A stretch of DNA of 64,000 nt, from positions 186,001 to 250,000 of the forward strand of contig NZ_SRLE01000011.1 in the NCBI RefSeq assembly GCF_004745945.1, written 5' to 3'. The DNA is from Mangrovimicrobium sediminis (GTDB lineage: Bacteria > Pseudomonadota > Gammaproteobacteria > Pseudomonadales > Halieaceae). How positions within the stretch are numbered: the first letter of the stretch is position 1; each line of letters begins with the position of its first letter. The position numbers and the translations under genes were made by a program. Shown piece by piece: positions 1 to 9,550 of this stretch. A model generated the notes under the pieces. It saw only the letters and a program-made list of their open reading frames with translations. It was not told the DNA's origin and made no database searches.

Positions 1-369
1 ATTTGGCGAGGTGAGTCCATAGATCCGGCGACCATCGCTGGCTTCCATACTCCTGAGCACATAACCCGAATTGGACAGGGCGCATTCGAGCCGCTGGACG
101 AGGTCGGCTGTACCCAGGTTGTACCATTGCTTCATAGTCGCGGTCTGATCAAGGTCGCGCCAGATGTGAGAACCCAGCTGGTGGATCAACTTGGCGTCGA
201 GATTTCCCGAGAAGGCTCGGCCCGCTGTCGAGATTGTGATTTGTCGATAGGAGGGTGAGATCGCCACCGATACGCGGTCGTTCAGTGGAGTGGACGTGAT
301 CAGCCCCTCGAAATCGATAACGTTATCGAGAGCGGTATCGATAGACAAAGGAGAAGCAGAAAGTCGCAT
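1..369 (-). CDS. Partial protein of unknown function (N-terminal 123 residues)
   Basis: The minus strand reads without a stop from an ATG to the left edge, so only the N-terminal 123 codons are present. The start is supported by GGAGG five bases upstream of the ATG. The protein begins MRLSASPLSIDT and ends at the edge with RRIYGLTSPN. It has no signal peptide or membrane segment and looks like a soluble cytoplasmic protein. I do not recognise the family. It reads in the same direction as the DUF3800-like gene upstream of it, separated by about 320 bases. Confidence 0.6.
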   Translation of the reverse strand, partial: MRLSASPLSIDTALDNVIDFEGLITSTPLNDRVSVAISPSYRQITISTAGRAFSGNLDAKLIHQLGSHIWRDLDQTATMKQWYNLGTADLVQRLECALSNSGYVLRSMEASDGRRIYGLTSPN

Positions 370-692
370 AGGAGCCTCCAATCGCAACAAAAACATGCCG
401 TTTGAGACGTCGCTACGTCTAAAGGCACCACAAAAAAAAGTTTTGTCTGTGCGACACCCAGTGGAACTGAGTATCGATTTTTGAGGAGTCGGGCAGTACC
501 CGTCTCTGATTGGAGTTGCTCTGAGAGCGCGAAGGAGAATACGGCAGTCACTTTCCCGTTGTCAACACATAAATGTGAGTCCTTTGGGTGCCTGGCGACC
601 AGGTATCGTCGTAGTGGATTTTATGCAAACCTCCAACAAGCTATCCCCCCTACCTACCTTGACTGTGGCAGGCGGCGGATTGCCGCTCACCG
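370..692. other. Intergenic stretch without a convincing gene
   Basis: This 323-base gap separates two minus-strand genes and presumably carries the promoter of the left-edge gene. Short open frames on both strands have no ribosome-binding site and no protein-like composition. A GC-rich segment (GGCGGCGGATTGCCGCTC) just after the upstream gene could form a weak hairpin, but no T-run follows it. Confidence 0.4.
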
Positions 693-2984
693 TCAATGAA
701 AATTGAATGGCAACAGTGTATCCAACGCGTGTATCCGCTCCTGGTTAGAGGTGGCATGGCGTAGTTCACCCAGATGCGCCGAGGGGAAGGGTGCTTCAGG
801 GCAGGTGCGCCTGGGTGGTTCAAGCTCAAGTGCTAAGCTGTCGCCGAGCGCGTGCAGGCAGTGGGCCATCCAGTGCAGTATGGCGCTATTTTCCTCATCG
901 CAACATTCGTCCACCGCCTTTTGCAGGTAAACGACGGCCTCAACGCTTTTGAGTGAATTCGCCAACATCCAGGCTCGGTAGGCATTGATTAGCATCCAAG
1001 GATGCCCCTCGTGGTTCTGCCAATCATCGAAACAGCCGAGATACTCCAGTTGTTCCTGGGTCTCCTCGGAACCGCGCACCAGCCAGCGCAGTAATAGATA
1101 GTGCTCGAAGCGCAATGGCGAAGCGCTGCGTGCCAATTGTCGGATGCTCGGGGCGCCGGATTTGCCGGTGGCCTGCTCAGTGATCGCCCTGATAGCTAGC
1201 GGTGCATCGGGATGCTGCAAGTCCATCAATGCAATAGCCTTGTAGATTTCAGTTTGTCGACGATTACTGGTGGCTTGATCCGGATCGGAAAGTTGCGAAA
1301 ACTGCTCTAATGCGGCCTCAAAATACGCCAGGGCTTGTGGGTACTCGCCGCGAAAAGCACACAGTTGCCCCAGGGTAGAGTGCAATTTGCCATGATTCAG
1401 GCGACCTGGAACTGCGATGGGTTGCGTCAGCCAATCCTCTATGAAGGGTACTGCACTGGTAAAGTCGAAACCGTTGGTCGCGCTAATGGCTATTCTCAAG
1501 GCTGCCTCACACGCATCGTGAGCCGATTCCTCCTTGAGGGCGTTAGCTGCCGCCATGACTTGCGCCACCTGCTGGACGTCACATTGCCCCAAATGGTTGG
1601 CGCCGGCGAGCTGAGCAGATTTCATCTGGAGTTCCAGAAGACCGGGCAATCGCGCGCTAGAAGGATGATAGTTGTCCAGCCAGGTGAGCGCCCGCCCCAG
1701 GCTGCCTGCATCGAAGCGTTTGTGCGCAATGCGGTATCGGACTTCCGCGAGATATTTTCGCCACAGCGCGGCGTCGCACCGCGTGCGCTCCCCCAGTAGC
1801 GCAAGTACATCATGGAAGAGCGAGTGTCCGGGTTCCTTTGTCAGGTGCGTGCATATCGCAAACCAGGTAGCGGGGTCCAGGTCACTCTCCGCCTCTCGGT
1901 ACAGCCGATCAATTTCGGCGACATCAGTACTCTGCAGGAGGCAATGGCCTGGCCAACCGGTGCGATTCAGCAGTTTTTTCTTGGTCTTGTCTGAACTGCC
2001 CCAGCAATTGGCGATGACATCGACGTAGCCATTGTAACGCTCGTCTTTGTCGATCAGCTTCAATGAGAGATTGAGCGTAGCGAAGCGCTCCGGGGCAAGA
2101 CGGCGAAGCTCGTCGAGGAGAGTTTCCTCGAGTGCTTTCATGCTTCGGCTGTCCCGGTATTCTCCCCGGTTCTCAATTTTGAACGTAACCATTGTCTGTC
2201 CGTCCATGGGCAGCATGAGGAGTATCCAACGAGCCAGTTTGACAATGGCTGCGATCCAGCTGTGACTGTGTAGATCAGACTTGAGCGTGGCGCCCAGGAT
2301 CCCGGCATCGCTCTTTCTCAGGGTATGGAGCATCGCCTCGATGTCGGTATAGGTAAGCTCTGTGGCGTGGGTGCTTTTTCCGAGCCCGGGCAATGTACAG
2401 CTTTCTGGCATCGCCAGGGCGATAACGCGCCCCAGTGTGCTATCCGTTTCATTCAAGGCTTGCGCCTGGGCAGAAAACTCCTTACCGGTTTCGTCGATGT
2501 AGATCTCCCACCGTGGGGATGACGGAAGTGCGCGCAGGTTTTGTGGGTGTAAGCCGTTCTCGATTGGGGTATAGGGCAGGGAGATCTTGAAGTTGCGATT
2601 CTTCTCCCTGAGCACTCCTTTGCCGGTCTTCCAGTCCATTGCTTTCTTAAACGCTGTGTTGACAGATTTAACAACGCGCCCGGGCTCGTACTTGCAGGTC
2701 TCGTCAATCCAGGTTCGTACTTCGTCGGGGGAGTCGCCCAAGCGGAGTTTTTGTTTGACCGTTGCGGCCAGGGCGGCAGCACGTTTGCCTTCCCGGGCGG
2801 CTTTATCAACCTCGCTTACCAATTGAGGATCGGTAGCCAGTTGCTCCTCTGCATCGCTGCGGTACTGCTGATACTTATATTCGGCGTTCGGGTCGTCGAA
2901 AATGAAGAGCTTGTAGGTTTCCCACTTCAGATCCATATGGTGATCTCGCATTGTAATCGGTAGATTGGGCAGCTGAATGTCCAT
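693..2984 (-). CDS. DUF3800-like (RNase H fold) N-terminal domain with TPR-like C-terminus
   Basis: A 763-residue soluble protein. Around residues 160-320 it shows the pattern of the DUF3800 RNase H-like family: a first strand reading WEIYIDETG, a middle acidic motif FKIENRGEY, and a late YVDVIAN, which would supply the Asp/Glu/Asp metal site. The second half is helical, with repeated aromatic and small residues in roughly 34-residue spacing, as in TPR repeats (for example QALAYFEAALEQF). DUF3800 proteins are often found in defence and mobile regions; a nuclease role here is inference. The start has only a poor AAAGG site very close to the ATG, and an internal ATG about 11 codons in is an alternative. 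It is divergent from the coiled-coil gene. Confidence 0.6.
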   Translation of the reverse strand: MDIQLPNLPITMRDHHMDLKWETYKLFIFDDPNAEYKYQQYRSDAEEQLATDPQLVSEVDKAAREGKRAAALAATVKQKLRLGDSPDEVRTWIDETCKYEPGRVVKSVNTAFKKAMDWKTGKGVLREKNRNFKISLPYTPIENGLHPQNLRALPSSPRWEIYIDETGKEFSAQAQALNETDSTLGRVIALAMPESCTLPGLGKSTHATELTYTDIEAMLHTLRKSDAGILGATLKSDLHSHSWIAAIVKLARWILLMLPMDGQTMVTFKIENRGEYRDSRSMKALEETLLDELRRLAPERFATLNLSLKLIDKDERYNGYVDVIANCWGSSDKTKKKLLNRTGWPGHCLLQSTDVAEIDRLYREAESDLDPATWFAICTHLTKEPGHSLFHDVLALLGERTRCDAALWRKYLAEVRYRIAHKRFDAGSLGRALTWLDNYHPSSARLPGLLELQMKSAQLAGANHLGQCDVQQVAQVMAAANALKEESAHDACEAALRIAISATNGFDFTSAVPFIEDWLTQPIAVPGRLNHGKLHSTLGQLCAFRGEYPQALAYFEAALEQFSQLSDPDQATSNRRQTEIYKAIALMDLQHPDAPLAIRAITEQATGKSGAPSIRQLARSASPLRFEHYLLLRWLVRGSEETQEQLEYLGCFDDWQNHEGHPWMLINAYRAWMLANSLKSVEAVVYLQKAVDECCDEENSAILHWMAHCLHALGDSLALELEPPRRTCPEAPFPSAHLGELRHATSNQERIHALDTLLPFNFH

Positions 2985-3256
2985 TGCCTTTGTGGAGGGC
3001 TATAGCAACGTGTCCGGGGCATTTCCACCAGTGTATGGCCATGTGAAGCGATCACCAAAGCAAATCATCCAGGTTCTGTCAGGTTTCCAATGAACTCACA
3101 GAATTCGACGAATTGTTAATTTGTGATGATCAAAAAACTGCACAAAAGTGGTGTCAGCGATAATCTAAGGTGTGAGACTCTGTTGGGGCTCGGCTGAACC
3201 GTCGCGGCCTTTTTTGGGATCGCTTATTCGAAACAGCTGCAAGACAAAATCTTAAT

Positions 3257-4258
3257 ATGTTTAATAAAGTTGGCGCCTATATCCGAGAATTGCGGATCTC
3301 CTGGGATTTCAGGCGGTACGATCAGGTGTGCCGTAAAGCCCATGAGCAGGAAGCCGCGCTAAAGTATTGTGACAGCGCGTTACAGGCGAAGCTTGCTAGT
3401 TTGAATCGCTCAATATTTGAGCGATCCACTGAGATTTATGGCAGGGATCAGGAGGAAGCACAGAATTGCGTCAAACAGGCAGCGCAAAAGCAGTCCGAGG
3501 TCCTGAGCCTGCTTGAGTATTTTTTGCGCAGCTACAAGGTGGAGCTCGATGAACTGTACCACCGCAAGTCCCAGCTTCTCGACGCAAAATCCGGTCTGTG
3601 GGATGAAATAAATTCGTTGAAGGCCGACAAGTCAGCCGCCCACAGTGGCAAGGATGCGGCCTATCGCGATCTCAATACAGCCAAGGACCGGATCGACGCC
3701 TGGTACCGTAGATCGAGAAGGTCATTTTTTGGCAACGCCGGCAAGGAACTGCCGAAGCATTCATTGTTCGGTCAGAGCTTTGGAGACCTGGATGGCGAAA
3801 AATACGACCGCGATCGCGCTTATGAGCGAGTGCAGGCTTACAGGTCGGAAATCGGCGATATTAGACGCTTACTAGATAGCTGCTTTCGTCAGCTTGACGC
3901 TTACAAGTCCTCCATCAGTGAGGTATTTAGTGAGATCAAACAGGTAAAGGCGGACCGGACATACATGTACCAACTAAAGAAGCAGGGCCTGTCGCGGAGC
4001 GATCTACAACGAGAAGTGACTTCGGTTGGGGGCAAGCTCGTCGAAGCAAAGGAGGCGGTAGCCAGGATCAAGAAGCGGAAAGAGGAGTACGAGTCTCAGG
4101 AGCGGATACGGTGCAAAGTTCCCGAAGTTCAAGCCCAGATTGACGCGTTGCGTGCGGCTAAGCGTTCGTTTCTCGACAGCTTCTCCTTGCCTGATAACGT
4201 CGAAAAGAGGCGCGCTGAACATCGATTACTTTGGTGCCGTCAACGCGGGACTTCTTAG
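3257..4258 (+). CDS. Coiled-coil protein of unknown function
   Basis: A 333-residue, highly charged, almost entirely helical protein. Long heptad-like stretches (about residues 20-140 and 180-310, rich in Lys, Glu, Gln, Arg, Ala) indicate coiled coils broken near residues 145-175 by a basic, Gly/Pro-containing hinge (RRSRRSFFGN). There is no membrane segment and no recognisable catalytic motif. No clear ribosome-binding site precedes the ATG. It is convergent with the HEPN-type gene and divergent from the DUF3800-like gene, so it appears to be a single-gene unit. A scaffold or sensor role is possible, but I do not recognise the family. Confidence 0.6.
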   Translation: MFNKVGAYIRELRISWDFRRYDQVCRKAHEQEAALKYCDSALQAKLASLNRSIFERSTEIYGRDQEEAQNCVKQAAQKQSEVLSLLEYFLRSYKVELDELYHRKSQLLDAKSGLWDEINSLKADKSAAHSGKDAAYRDLNTAKDRIDAWYRRSRRSFFGNAGKELPKHSLFGQSFGDLDGEKYDRDRAYERVQAYRSEIGDIRRLLDSCFRQLDAYKSSISEVFSEIKQVKADRTYMYQLKKQGLSRSDLQREVTSVGGKLVEAKEAVARIKKRKEEYESQERIRCKVPEVQAQIDALRAAKRSFLDSFSLPDNVEKRRAEHRLLWCRQRGTS

Positions 4259-4372
4259 GCATCTCAGACAGAGCCTGATTGGATAGTGGTGAATCGGCAT
4301 TAAATTTCCTGACGTTCTAATCGGTGATTGAAAAAAGTAATCTTCAAAAGACCAGAAATAGGGCTTTGTCGA

Positions 4373-4951
4373 TCACTGCGTATCACCGGGGATTCCAAAA
4401 AGATGCATTTTACCCTCGGGCGACGAGAGAAATTCACCAAGTCCCTTCTTCAAATCCGAAAATTGCTTTGCGATAGATTGTAAATACTCCAGCTCCGGCA
4501 GAATCTTTTCTCTTTGACGGTCAAGAAGTCGATCTGTCTCGGTCCAAGTATCAATGGATTCGGTGTTAAGTCTTGGAATGAGATGGTGTATCAATTCATT
4601 CCGGTCGGCAACTAGTTCAGCTATTTTGTCTCGCCGTAGTTCGAAATGTTCTTCTTCAGTCTCTATACGAAAAGCGATTGAGAGGTGTATTTTCTTTGGG
4701 TCTTCCGATTGACTATCAGGAGACTCATCATCGCCAAATATTTCGTTAAAAAAATCACCAGCAACCGTTCCCATCGTTCGCTTGGAAACCGATTTTATTC
4801 TCTTTTCGTGACGCGACATGAGCGTATTTTCGTCGCCTGAGATGCGTCCATGGCTTACCAAATATTTGAGGACGTACTCGACCTGTTGATAGAGAAGAAC
4901 ATTTCTACCAATCTTACGCATAACCTCATTTTGGATTTCGGGTAGGTCCAT
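4373..4951 (-). CDS. HEPN-domain-like protein, putative RNase effector
   Basis: A 192-residue helical protein. At residues 117-122 it carries R-N-E-L-I-H, matching the Rx4-6H catalytic motif of HEPN ribonucleases, and the motif is followed by a second His. The N-terminal helix (NVLLYQQVEYVLKYLV) resembles the first helix of HEPN and RiboL-PSP-like proteins. A charged insertion near residues 70-90 is probably disordered. The gene lies 60 bases downstream of the PLD-helicase gene on the same strand, so it is likely its last operon partner and could be the toxic RNase of an abortive-infection module. The start is not certain because no strong ribosome-binding site is present; an ATG ten codons downstream is possible. 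Confidence 0.6.
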   Translation of the reverse strand: MDLPEIQNEVMRKIGRNVLLYQQVEYVLKYLVSHGRISGDENTLMSRHEKRIKSVSKRTMGTVAGDFFNEIFGDDESPDSQSEDPKKIHLSIAFRIETEEEHFELRRDKIAELVADRNELIHHLIPRLNTESIDTWTETDRLLDRQREKILPELEYLQSIAKQFSDLKKGLGEFLSSPEGKMHLFGIPGDTQ

Positions 4952-5011
4952 ATTTTTAATGCTGCTCCAGGGATGATTACTGGATTGTTCGTAAGCGGTT
5001 CTTCCTTGGTT

Positions 5012-8000
5012 TCAACTGACACCAATAATGCAGGCTTTGATGCGCTCTTCAATACCTGGCAACAGCGGAAATTCCCTAAAGTTCTCCTCCAGGGATTGAA
5101 TTAGCCATTCCGGACGCGCAAGAAGGTCCTTGCGAATATCTTTGAGTAACAGCGGCTTGTTCCGTCTACCGCTCAGGCGCTCGAACCAAACTGGCCTGAT
5201 CATATCCAACCACCGGGATGCGACCTCTTCCCAGTCTGGCTGGTGATCATTGCTGGGTGACTCCAACAAGGCCTTTAGGCGAAGTAGGTGGTCGATCGCC
5301 TTCTGTTCACCGGTGATGGTCAGCAACTTTTGAATGACGTAGCTGAGTTCCTCAAGCGCCCGTCGCTTTTTCTGGGCAAGCAAGCTTATTTCATTGTCCG
5401 CGAGTGATTCCAGAAAGTGTTGAAGGACATGGCTGCTTTTTTCATCCAGCTTTTTGTTTTCAGTGTTGGGTGTCAACCTTTCTCGGAGAGTCGTTGTGAT
5501 GAGACTGAGCTCGGTAATGGGTCTGGATCTACGCTCGGGGATCAGTACCCAGCGGGGCGCACCGAAACTGCCACCAGTGACGCAGAATAGCGCCCAGGGA
5601 TTCTTGGCACTGACCAGGCTGACACGGGACAACACCTTCTCGCGCGTGTGACGATAATGTTCGTACACCTCCTCGGTCACGATCGCGTGTTCGCCCTCCA
5701 CCAGCGCACGCACTGGCTGAAAGGCATCATCGATCCCGTCCCAGTGGTGGTCAGCTGTCTCCGCCAGGTGGATCATATCGCGGGCATGGACCACATCACT
5801 CTGTACGGTCCGCATCGACTCCGGGAGCGGCATATTGGACCCGAGCAGTTGCTCAACGGTCTCATACCGCTCAATGAAACGCTCGTCGGAGCGCAGCGCA
5901 AATTGTTCAGCATCTTCGGGCCACCAGATTTCGATCGCCTTGTGTTGACTGTCCATACGGTCTACGCGGCCGGCGCGCTGCTCGGCTATGCGGACGACGC
6001 TCGGCATATCCAGGTGCACCAGGCAGGATGCTTGCTGCAGGTTCACGCCCTCCGACATGCTGTCCGAACACAATCCGACGATTCCCCGGGTATGTGAACC
6101 TCTCGCGAAGTGTTTGAGAATCTTGTCGCGTTCAGTACCGGCACCGCCGAATGCCAGAATCGTCTCTGCGCGGCCTTGTATCCTCAGAAGTTGATCGATG
6201 AACGCCAGAGTAATGGGGCGGCTGTCAAAGGCGAGAATCAGCGCATGGTGATCGAGCAGTTCAACCAGTTTGTTGGCCTTGGTCCTTTCCCTGGCATCGC
6301 TCATTTTTCGTGCACATTCTGCAATACGGCGATGGATCGATTGGTCGTGTCGGCTCGCTTTGGCGTGTGCTTCAGGGGATGTCAGCCAGTCCGGGAGTGC
6401 GATAGCGAGCTTGTTCTCCGGTACCCGGCCCTCAATTTTGTTCAATTGCGCTAGAACGTTTCCGGTGCTGCTGCCTTTATGAAACTGATCCAGCTGAAAG
6501 TAGTCGATAGCAGCTGCGGTGCCTTCGATATGCTCCAGTAGCGCCGCCCGTGAGGATCGAAGGGAGGCCATGACGATATAGCGGGCCAGCTTCTTTGCCG
6601 AATGCAGCCTGCCTTCGAGATAGCGAGACTCTGACACGCCCTGGTTGCGTAATATGGCCGGCATCTCAATGGGCTTGAAGAAATGTGTCACCCCATAGAG
6701 CTCGTCGGTGAGCGATTGGATCTCCTCCGCCAAAGCGCGGTCGGACGCACTCTCATCGAGGGCATATACCTTGGGCAAATGATCCGGGAATCTGCAGGGT
6801 CTGCCATCCTGGTCACGGTAGGCGAGGGGGTCTTTCTCGATCTGCTTGTTCAATTGCCGCTTGGTTCGTCTGACCGTGAAGCGACGAATTTCCTTGCGTA
6901 ACTCCTCCAGTTCCGGTTCGGTCAACTGCCGGTTGATGCTTTTCGTGCCCAGCATTTTGTCAAAGGCCTGGAGGATTGATGGCGACAGGTTATCAGCGCC
7001 GAGCATGTCGGCAATCCGCAGCAGATCGACGATGCTGCGGTTGATCGGGGTCGCTGTCAGCAGGACGACATGGTCGGCCATATTCCGCAGGAGTTCCTGG
7101 GTCCGGTTGGATTTGAAGTTCAGGAAATTGTGCCCCTCATCGACGCACAATATCTGGGCCCGGCGCAGGGCATCAATTGTCAGCTCGTGCCGTCGAGCGC
7201 GCTTGTGACTCAATTTCCCGTGCGAGAAGGTTTCCAGAGAAACACTGTTCTGACTGCATTCTCTTATCCAGTTCTCTTCCACCGCAGGCGGGCAGACCAT
7301 AATGGCCTTGCCCTGGCGCATACGACCTGAGCGCACGATCTGGTCTTGAACTGCGCCGATCAGATAGGTGCCCATGCGCGTTTTGCCCGCGCCTGTGGCA
7401 TCGGCAATGAGCACGCTCCCCTGGTTCGACAACACGGTGAGCGCCTGGGCAATGCCTTGCTTTTGTGAGGGCCAGAGATTGCCGGCGGCTGTCAGATAGT
7501 CTCCCTGCAGGTACTTCTCCGCCCATTCGCCCTCCAGCAGCTCGGCGCAGGCTCTGGCCAGGGCTTCTTCCCAGCTGACTACGCGAAGCAGCTTCTCCAG
7601 CAGGGCGATCAATTGCTCCTGATAGCTGACACCTCGCTCCCAGTAGTTCTGCGCGATCGCTGTCAGTTCGCGGTAGCGCTTGGACTCCTTTGTGGCTGAG
7701 AACCGCGCATTGGCCTCGATCTGGGTCCGCAAGCCAGGCTCGGTGAAGTTGGAGGAGCCAACGGTAATACCCGGCTCACCACTGTAGATCTTGGCATGCA
7801 GGCGGCGATGCCCTGGCATGTAGCGCGCCTCAATCCTGCCAGACTTCAGTAGGTTTACCATCTCGATGACCTTGGCAGAATAGAGGAGGGAGATCCCCTG
7901 GTTTAACCAATAGGCTTCAGCCTCCGTGGTCAGGTCCGCCCGGTTGACGGTGAACGTACTGCGGCGTGACGGAAACGGCTCGTGCCCGATCAAGAGTCGC

Positions 8001-8254
8001 ACCACGGCGTCGCCTGAGCTGCAATGGTCGCAGCAGAAATCGATGAGGCGGTCGATACTGGCGAAGCCAGTGATAATCAAAGGGGCGGCGCTGCTCCGAA
8101 GATCGGAGAGCACCACATTCTCGACTTTTAGCCCGTCCAGGTTGAGGGGAAAACGATCGGGCGCCGGGTAACCGGAATCGACCAACCGATCTTCAGGGGC
8201 ATCGGCGGCAAATATGTCGAGGGTCTGATTGTGGGGGAAAGACTCACTGGACAT
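5012..8254 (-). CDS. PLD-family nuclease fused to SNF2-type helicase
   Basis: A 1080-residue cytoplasmic protein with two modules. The first 200 residues hold a phospholipase D-type active site: H-A-K at about 153-155 followed by G-S-S-N at about 166-169, a single HKD half-site as in helicase-associated PLD nucleases. From about residue 260 a superfamily 2 SNF2-like motor follows, with Walker A (ADATGAGKT, about 284-292), Walker B written as DEGH (about 372-375), motif III TATP (about 400-403), and C-lobe motifs SEGVNLQQ and QRAGRVDR. It sits between a small frameshifted gene and the HEPN-type gene, all on one strand. By analogy with helicase/PLD defence proteins it probably acts on foreign DNA; the function is inferred. 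Confidence 0.85.
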   Translation of the reverse strand: MSSESFPHNQTLDIFAADAPEDRLVDSGYPAPDRFPLNLDGLKVENVVLSDLRSSAAPLIITGFASIDRLIDFCCDHCSSGDAVVRLLIGHEPFPSRRSTFTVNRADLTTEAEAYWLNQGISLLYSAKVIEMVNLLKSGRIEARYMPGHRRLHAKIYSGEPGITVGSSNFTEPGLRTQIEANARFSATKESKRYRELTAIAQNYWERGVSYQEQLIALLEKLLRVVSWEEALARACAELLEGEWAEKYLQGDYLTAAGNLWPSQKQGIAQALTVLSNQGSVLIADATGAGKTRMGTYLIGAVQDQIVRSGRMRQGKAIMVCPPAVEENWIRECSQNSVSLETFSHGKLSHKRARRHELTIDALRRAQILCVDEGHNFLNFKSNRTQELLRNMADHVVLLTATPINRSIVDLLRIADMLGADNLSPSILQAFDKMLGTKSINRQLTEPELEELRKEIRRFTVRRTKRQLNKQIEKDPLAYRDQDGRPCRFPDHLPKVYALDESASDRALAEEIQSLTDELYGVTHFFKPIEMPAILRNQGVSESRYLEGRLHSAKKLARYIVMASLRSSRAALLEHIEGTAAAIDYFQLDQFHKGSSTGNVLAQLNKIEGRVPENKLAIALPDWLTSPEAHAKASRHDQSIHRRIAECARKMSDARERTKANKLVELLDHHALILAFDSRPITLAFIDQLLRIQGRAETILAFGGAGTERDKILKHFARGSHTRGIVGLCSDSMSEGVNLQQASCLVHLDMPSVVRIAEQRAGRVDRMDSQHKAIEIWWPEDAEQFALRSDERFIERYETVEQLLGSNMPLPESMRTVQSDVVHARDMIHLAETADHHWDGIDDAFQPVRALVEGEHAIVTEEVYEHYRHTREKVLSRVSLVSAKNPWALFCVTGGSFGAPRWVLIPERRSRPITELSLITTTLRERLTPNTENKKLDEKSSHVLQHFLESLADNEISLLAQKKRRALEELSYVIQKLLTITGEQKAIDHLLRLKALLESPSNDHQPDWEEVASRWLDMIRPVWFERLSGRRNKPLLLKDIRKDLLARPEWLIQSLEENFREFPLLPGIEERIKACIIGVS

Positions 8255-8308
8255 GCGGTTACTATTTCATCGAGATTGGCAGTCTTCTGAGTATACCGGC
8301 CTTCGGGG

Positions 8309-8790
8309 TTATTGGACCTTCGATGATTTTTTAAAATCACAGTCGGTTCGTAGACAAATGGTTTCGTCTCGCTTACCCAGCACGCCATCCTTCCGGTACC
8401 GTTTGCCGGATATGTGGAAGTTCAACTTCTCCTTGTATACGTAGGCGCTTATCTGCTCAATTTTTAGCCGCAGTGTTTTGCCGCGAGACTCCGTGAGGAT
8501 CGTGTCGCCGATCCTTAGTCCTAGCGCCTCGCCGCAAATAGCCTCCCGTTCCGCCGACAACGCGAGCTCCCATTTCTCCATATCGTCTTCGAGTTTCTTG
8601 CAAATGGCTTTGGCCGCGGTGAGAGGGCCCCCTGTATCACTGCCGAGGTAGATTTTCTCTAATAGGACCAGATGATCATCGGGAGCGGGGTAGTCGTGCC
8701 TGTAAATCGCGGATGACAGGATATCGCAAACTTGCTCAACATCCAGGATACTTCCTTGCCATCAATGCGACTTTGTCTAGACTTATTCAT
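8309..8790 (-). pseudogene. Small upstream partner of the PLD-helicase, probably frameshifted
   Basis: An ATG with an AAAGGT site starts MNKSRQSRIDG, but that frame soon loses protein character and ends. From base 8761 down to the stop a neighbouring frame is open for about 150 codons with a convincing sequence (YRHDYPAPDDHL, KAICKKLEDDMEKWEL, then 90 residues of mixed alpha/beta). The longest ATG-started form in that frame has only 90 residues and starts in the middle of a helix-like segment. The simplest reading is one gene of about 160 codons with a one-base frameshift near 8760-8790. It ends 54 bases before the helicase gene and probably shares its transcript. The function is unknown. A functional 90-residue product, or a sequencing error, remains possible. 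Confidence 0.5.
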
Positions 8791-8904
8791 GCTTACCTTT
8801 CGAAGAGTTTTTCTGAGATAGTGTTGATTGCATAGAATTGTAATTCCGAGCCACCAGAGCGAGACCTTCACTTGCTCGCAAAGATAACGACAGGATAGCC
8901 TTCA

Positions 8905-9381
8905 ATGTCATCAACTAAGGATTGGAAATACGATAAGGTCGAAGCCAAGTTCAAGGAGATTGGCTGCATCGTGTCCGGGTGTGAGTTCAATCATCCACAA
9001 GGCTGCAAATCTGCCAGCGTTCTTTGCTGTGCACTAAACCTGTCGGATGCCGTCATAAGTGCGGGCTATTCACTCCCATCAGCGTCAAACGTTAACTACT
9101 GCCCACATGGGCGAGTAAGGAACGCTGATGGCATGGCCAGAGTGACCAAAAGCCAGAATAGTGGGGCAATTGATGCCACAGGTTGGGCCAACAAACCCAG
9201 TTGGAAAGGAATCGTCTATTTTGAGGGCGGGCTCGCACTTTCACAAATTTATGATGGGCTCACGAGGAATTCTAAGTCGCTAATTCTCGCGACTGGGCAC
9301 ATTGATCTGTGGAATGGTTCAGGAGCAGTTCATGCGGAGTATCCAGACGCCGCCACAATCTGGTTCTGGCGGCTTGGTTAG
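8905..9381 (+). CDS. tae4: Tae4-like type VI amidase effector
   Basis: A 158-residue protein with Tae4-family landmarks. A Cys at about residue 42 starts C-A-L-N-L-S, corresponding to the catalytic Cys motif (family form C-A-I-R-M-S), and G-H-I-D-L-W-N-G at about 131-138 supplies the catalytic His. Tae4 enzymes cut the peptide stems of peptidoglycan after delivery by type VI secretion into the periplasm of rival cells. As expected for such cargo there is no signal peptide. The last 56 codons and about 160 downstream bases are repeated near 14.8 kb. The expected periplasmic Tai4 immunity protein is not directly adjacent, but a decayed signal-peptide protein lies 3 kb downstream. The ATG start has only a weak upstream purine stretch. 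Confidence 0.75.
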   Translation: MSSTKDWKYDKVEAKFKEIGCIVSGCEFNHPQGCKSASVLCCALNLSDAVISAGYSLPSASNVNYCPHGRVRNADGMARVTKSQNSGAIDATGWANKPSWKGIVYFEGGLALSQIYDGLTRNSKSLILATGHIDLWNGSGAVHAEYPDAATIWFWRLG

Positions 9382-9550
9382 TAATATTTCCACGACCTTT
9401 GATCGTTATGGGTTTACGTCAATAAGTGTATTCAGATAAAACGTCGCGTTCTTGAAGCAAAGACCACGACTCAATTCTGATGCCGCGTATAAGTCCCATT
9501 TAGTGAGAAGTCAGATTTTTTAGGCGATCTTCGTGGCACCTGTTAAATTC
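9213..9550 (+). repeat. Direct repeat copy 1: Tae4 3' end and downstream flank
   Basis: The last 170 bases of the Tae4-like gene, and in patches the following 160 bases (for example the segments around AAGCAAAGACCA and TTCGTGGCACCTG), reappear in the same orientation at 14774 to about 15135. Copy 2 is joined to unrelated sequence exactly where the homology begins. The two copies bracket about 5.5 kb of effector-type genes. The right boundary is approximate because the downstream flank has diverged. Confidence 0.65.
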
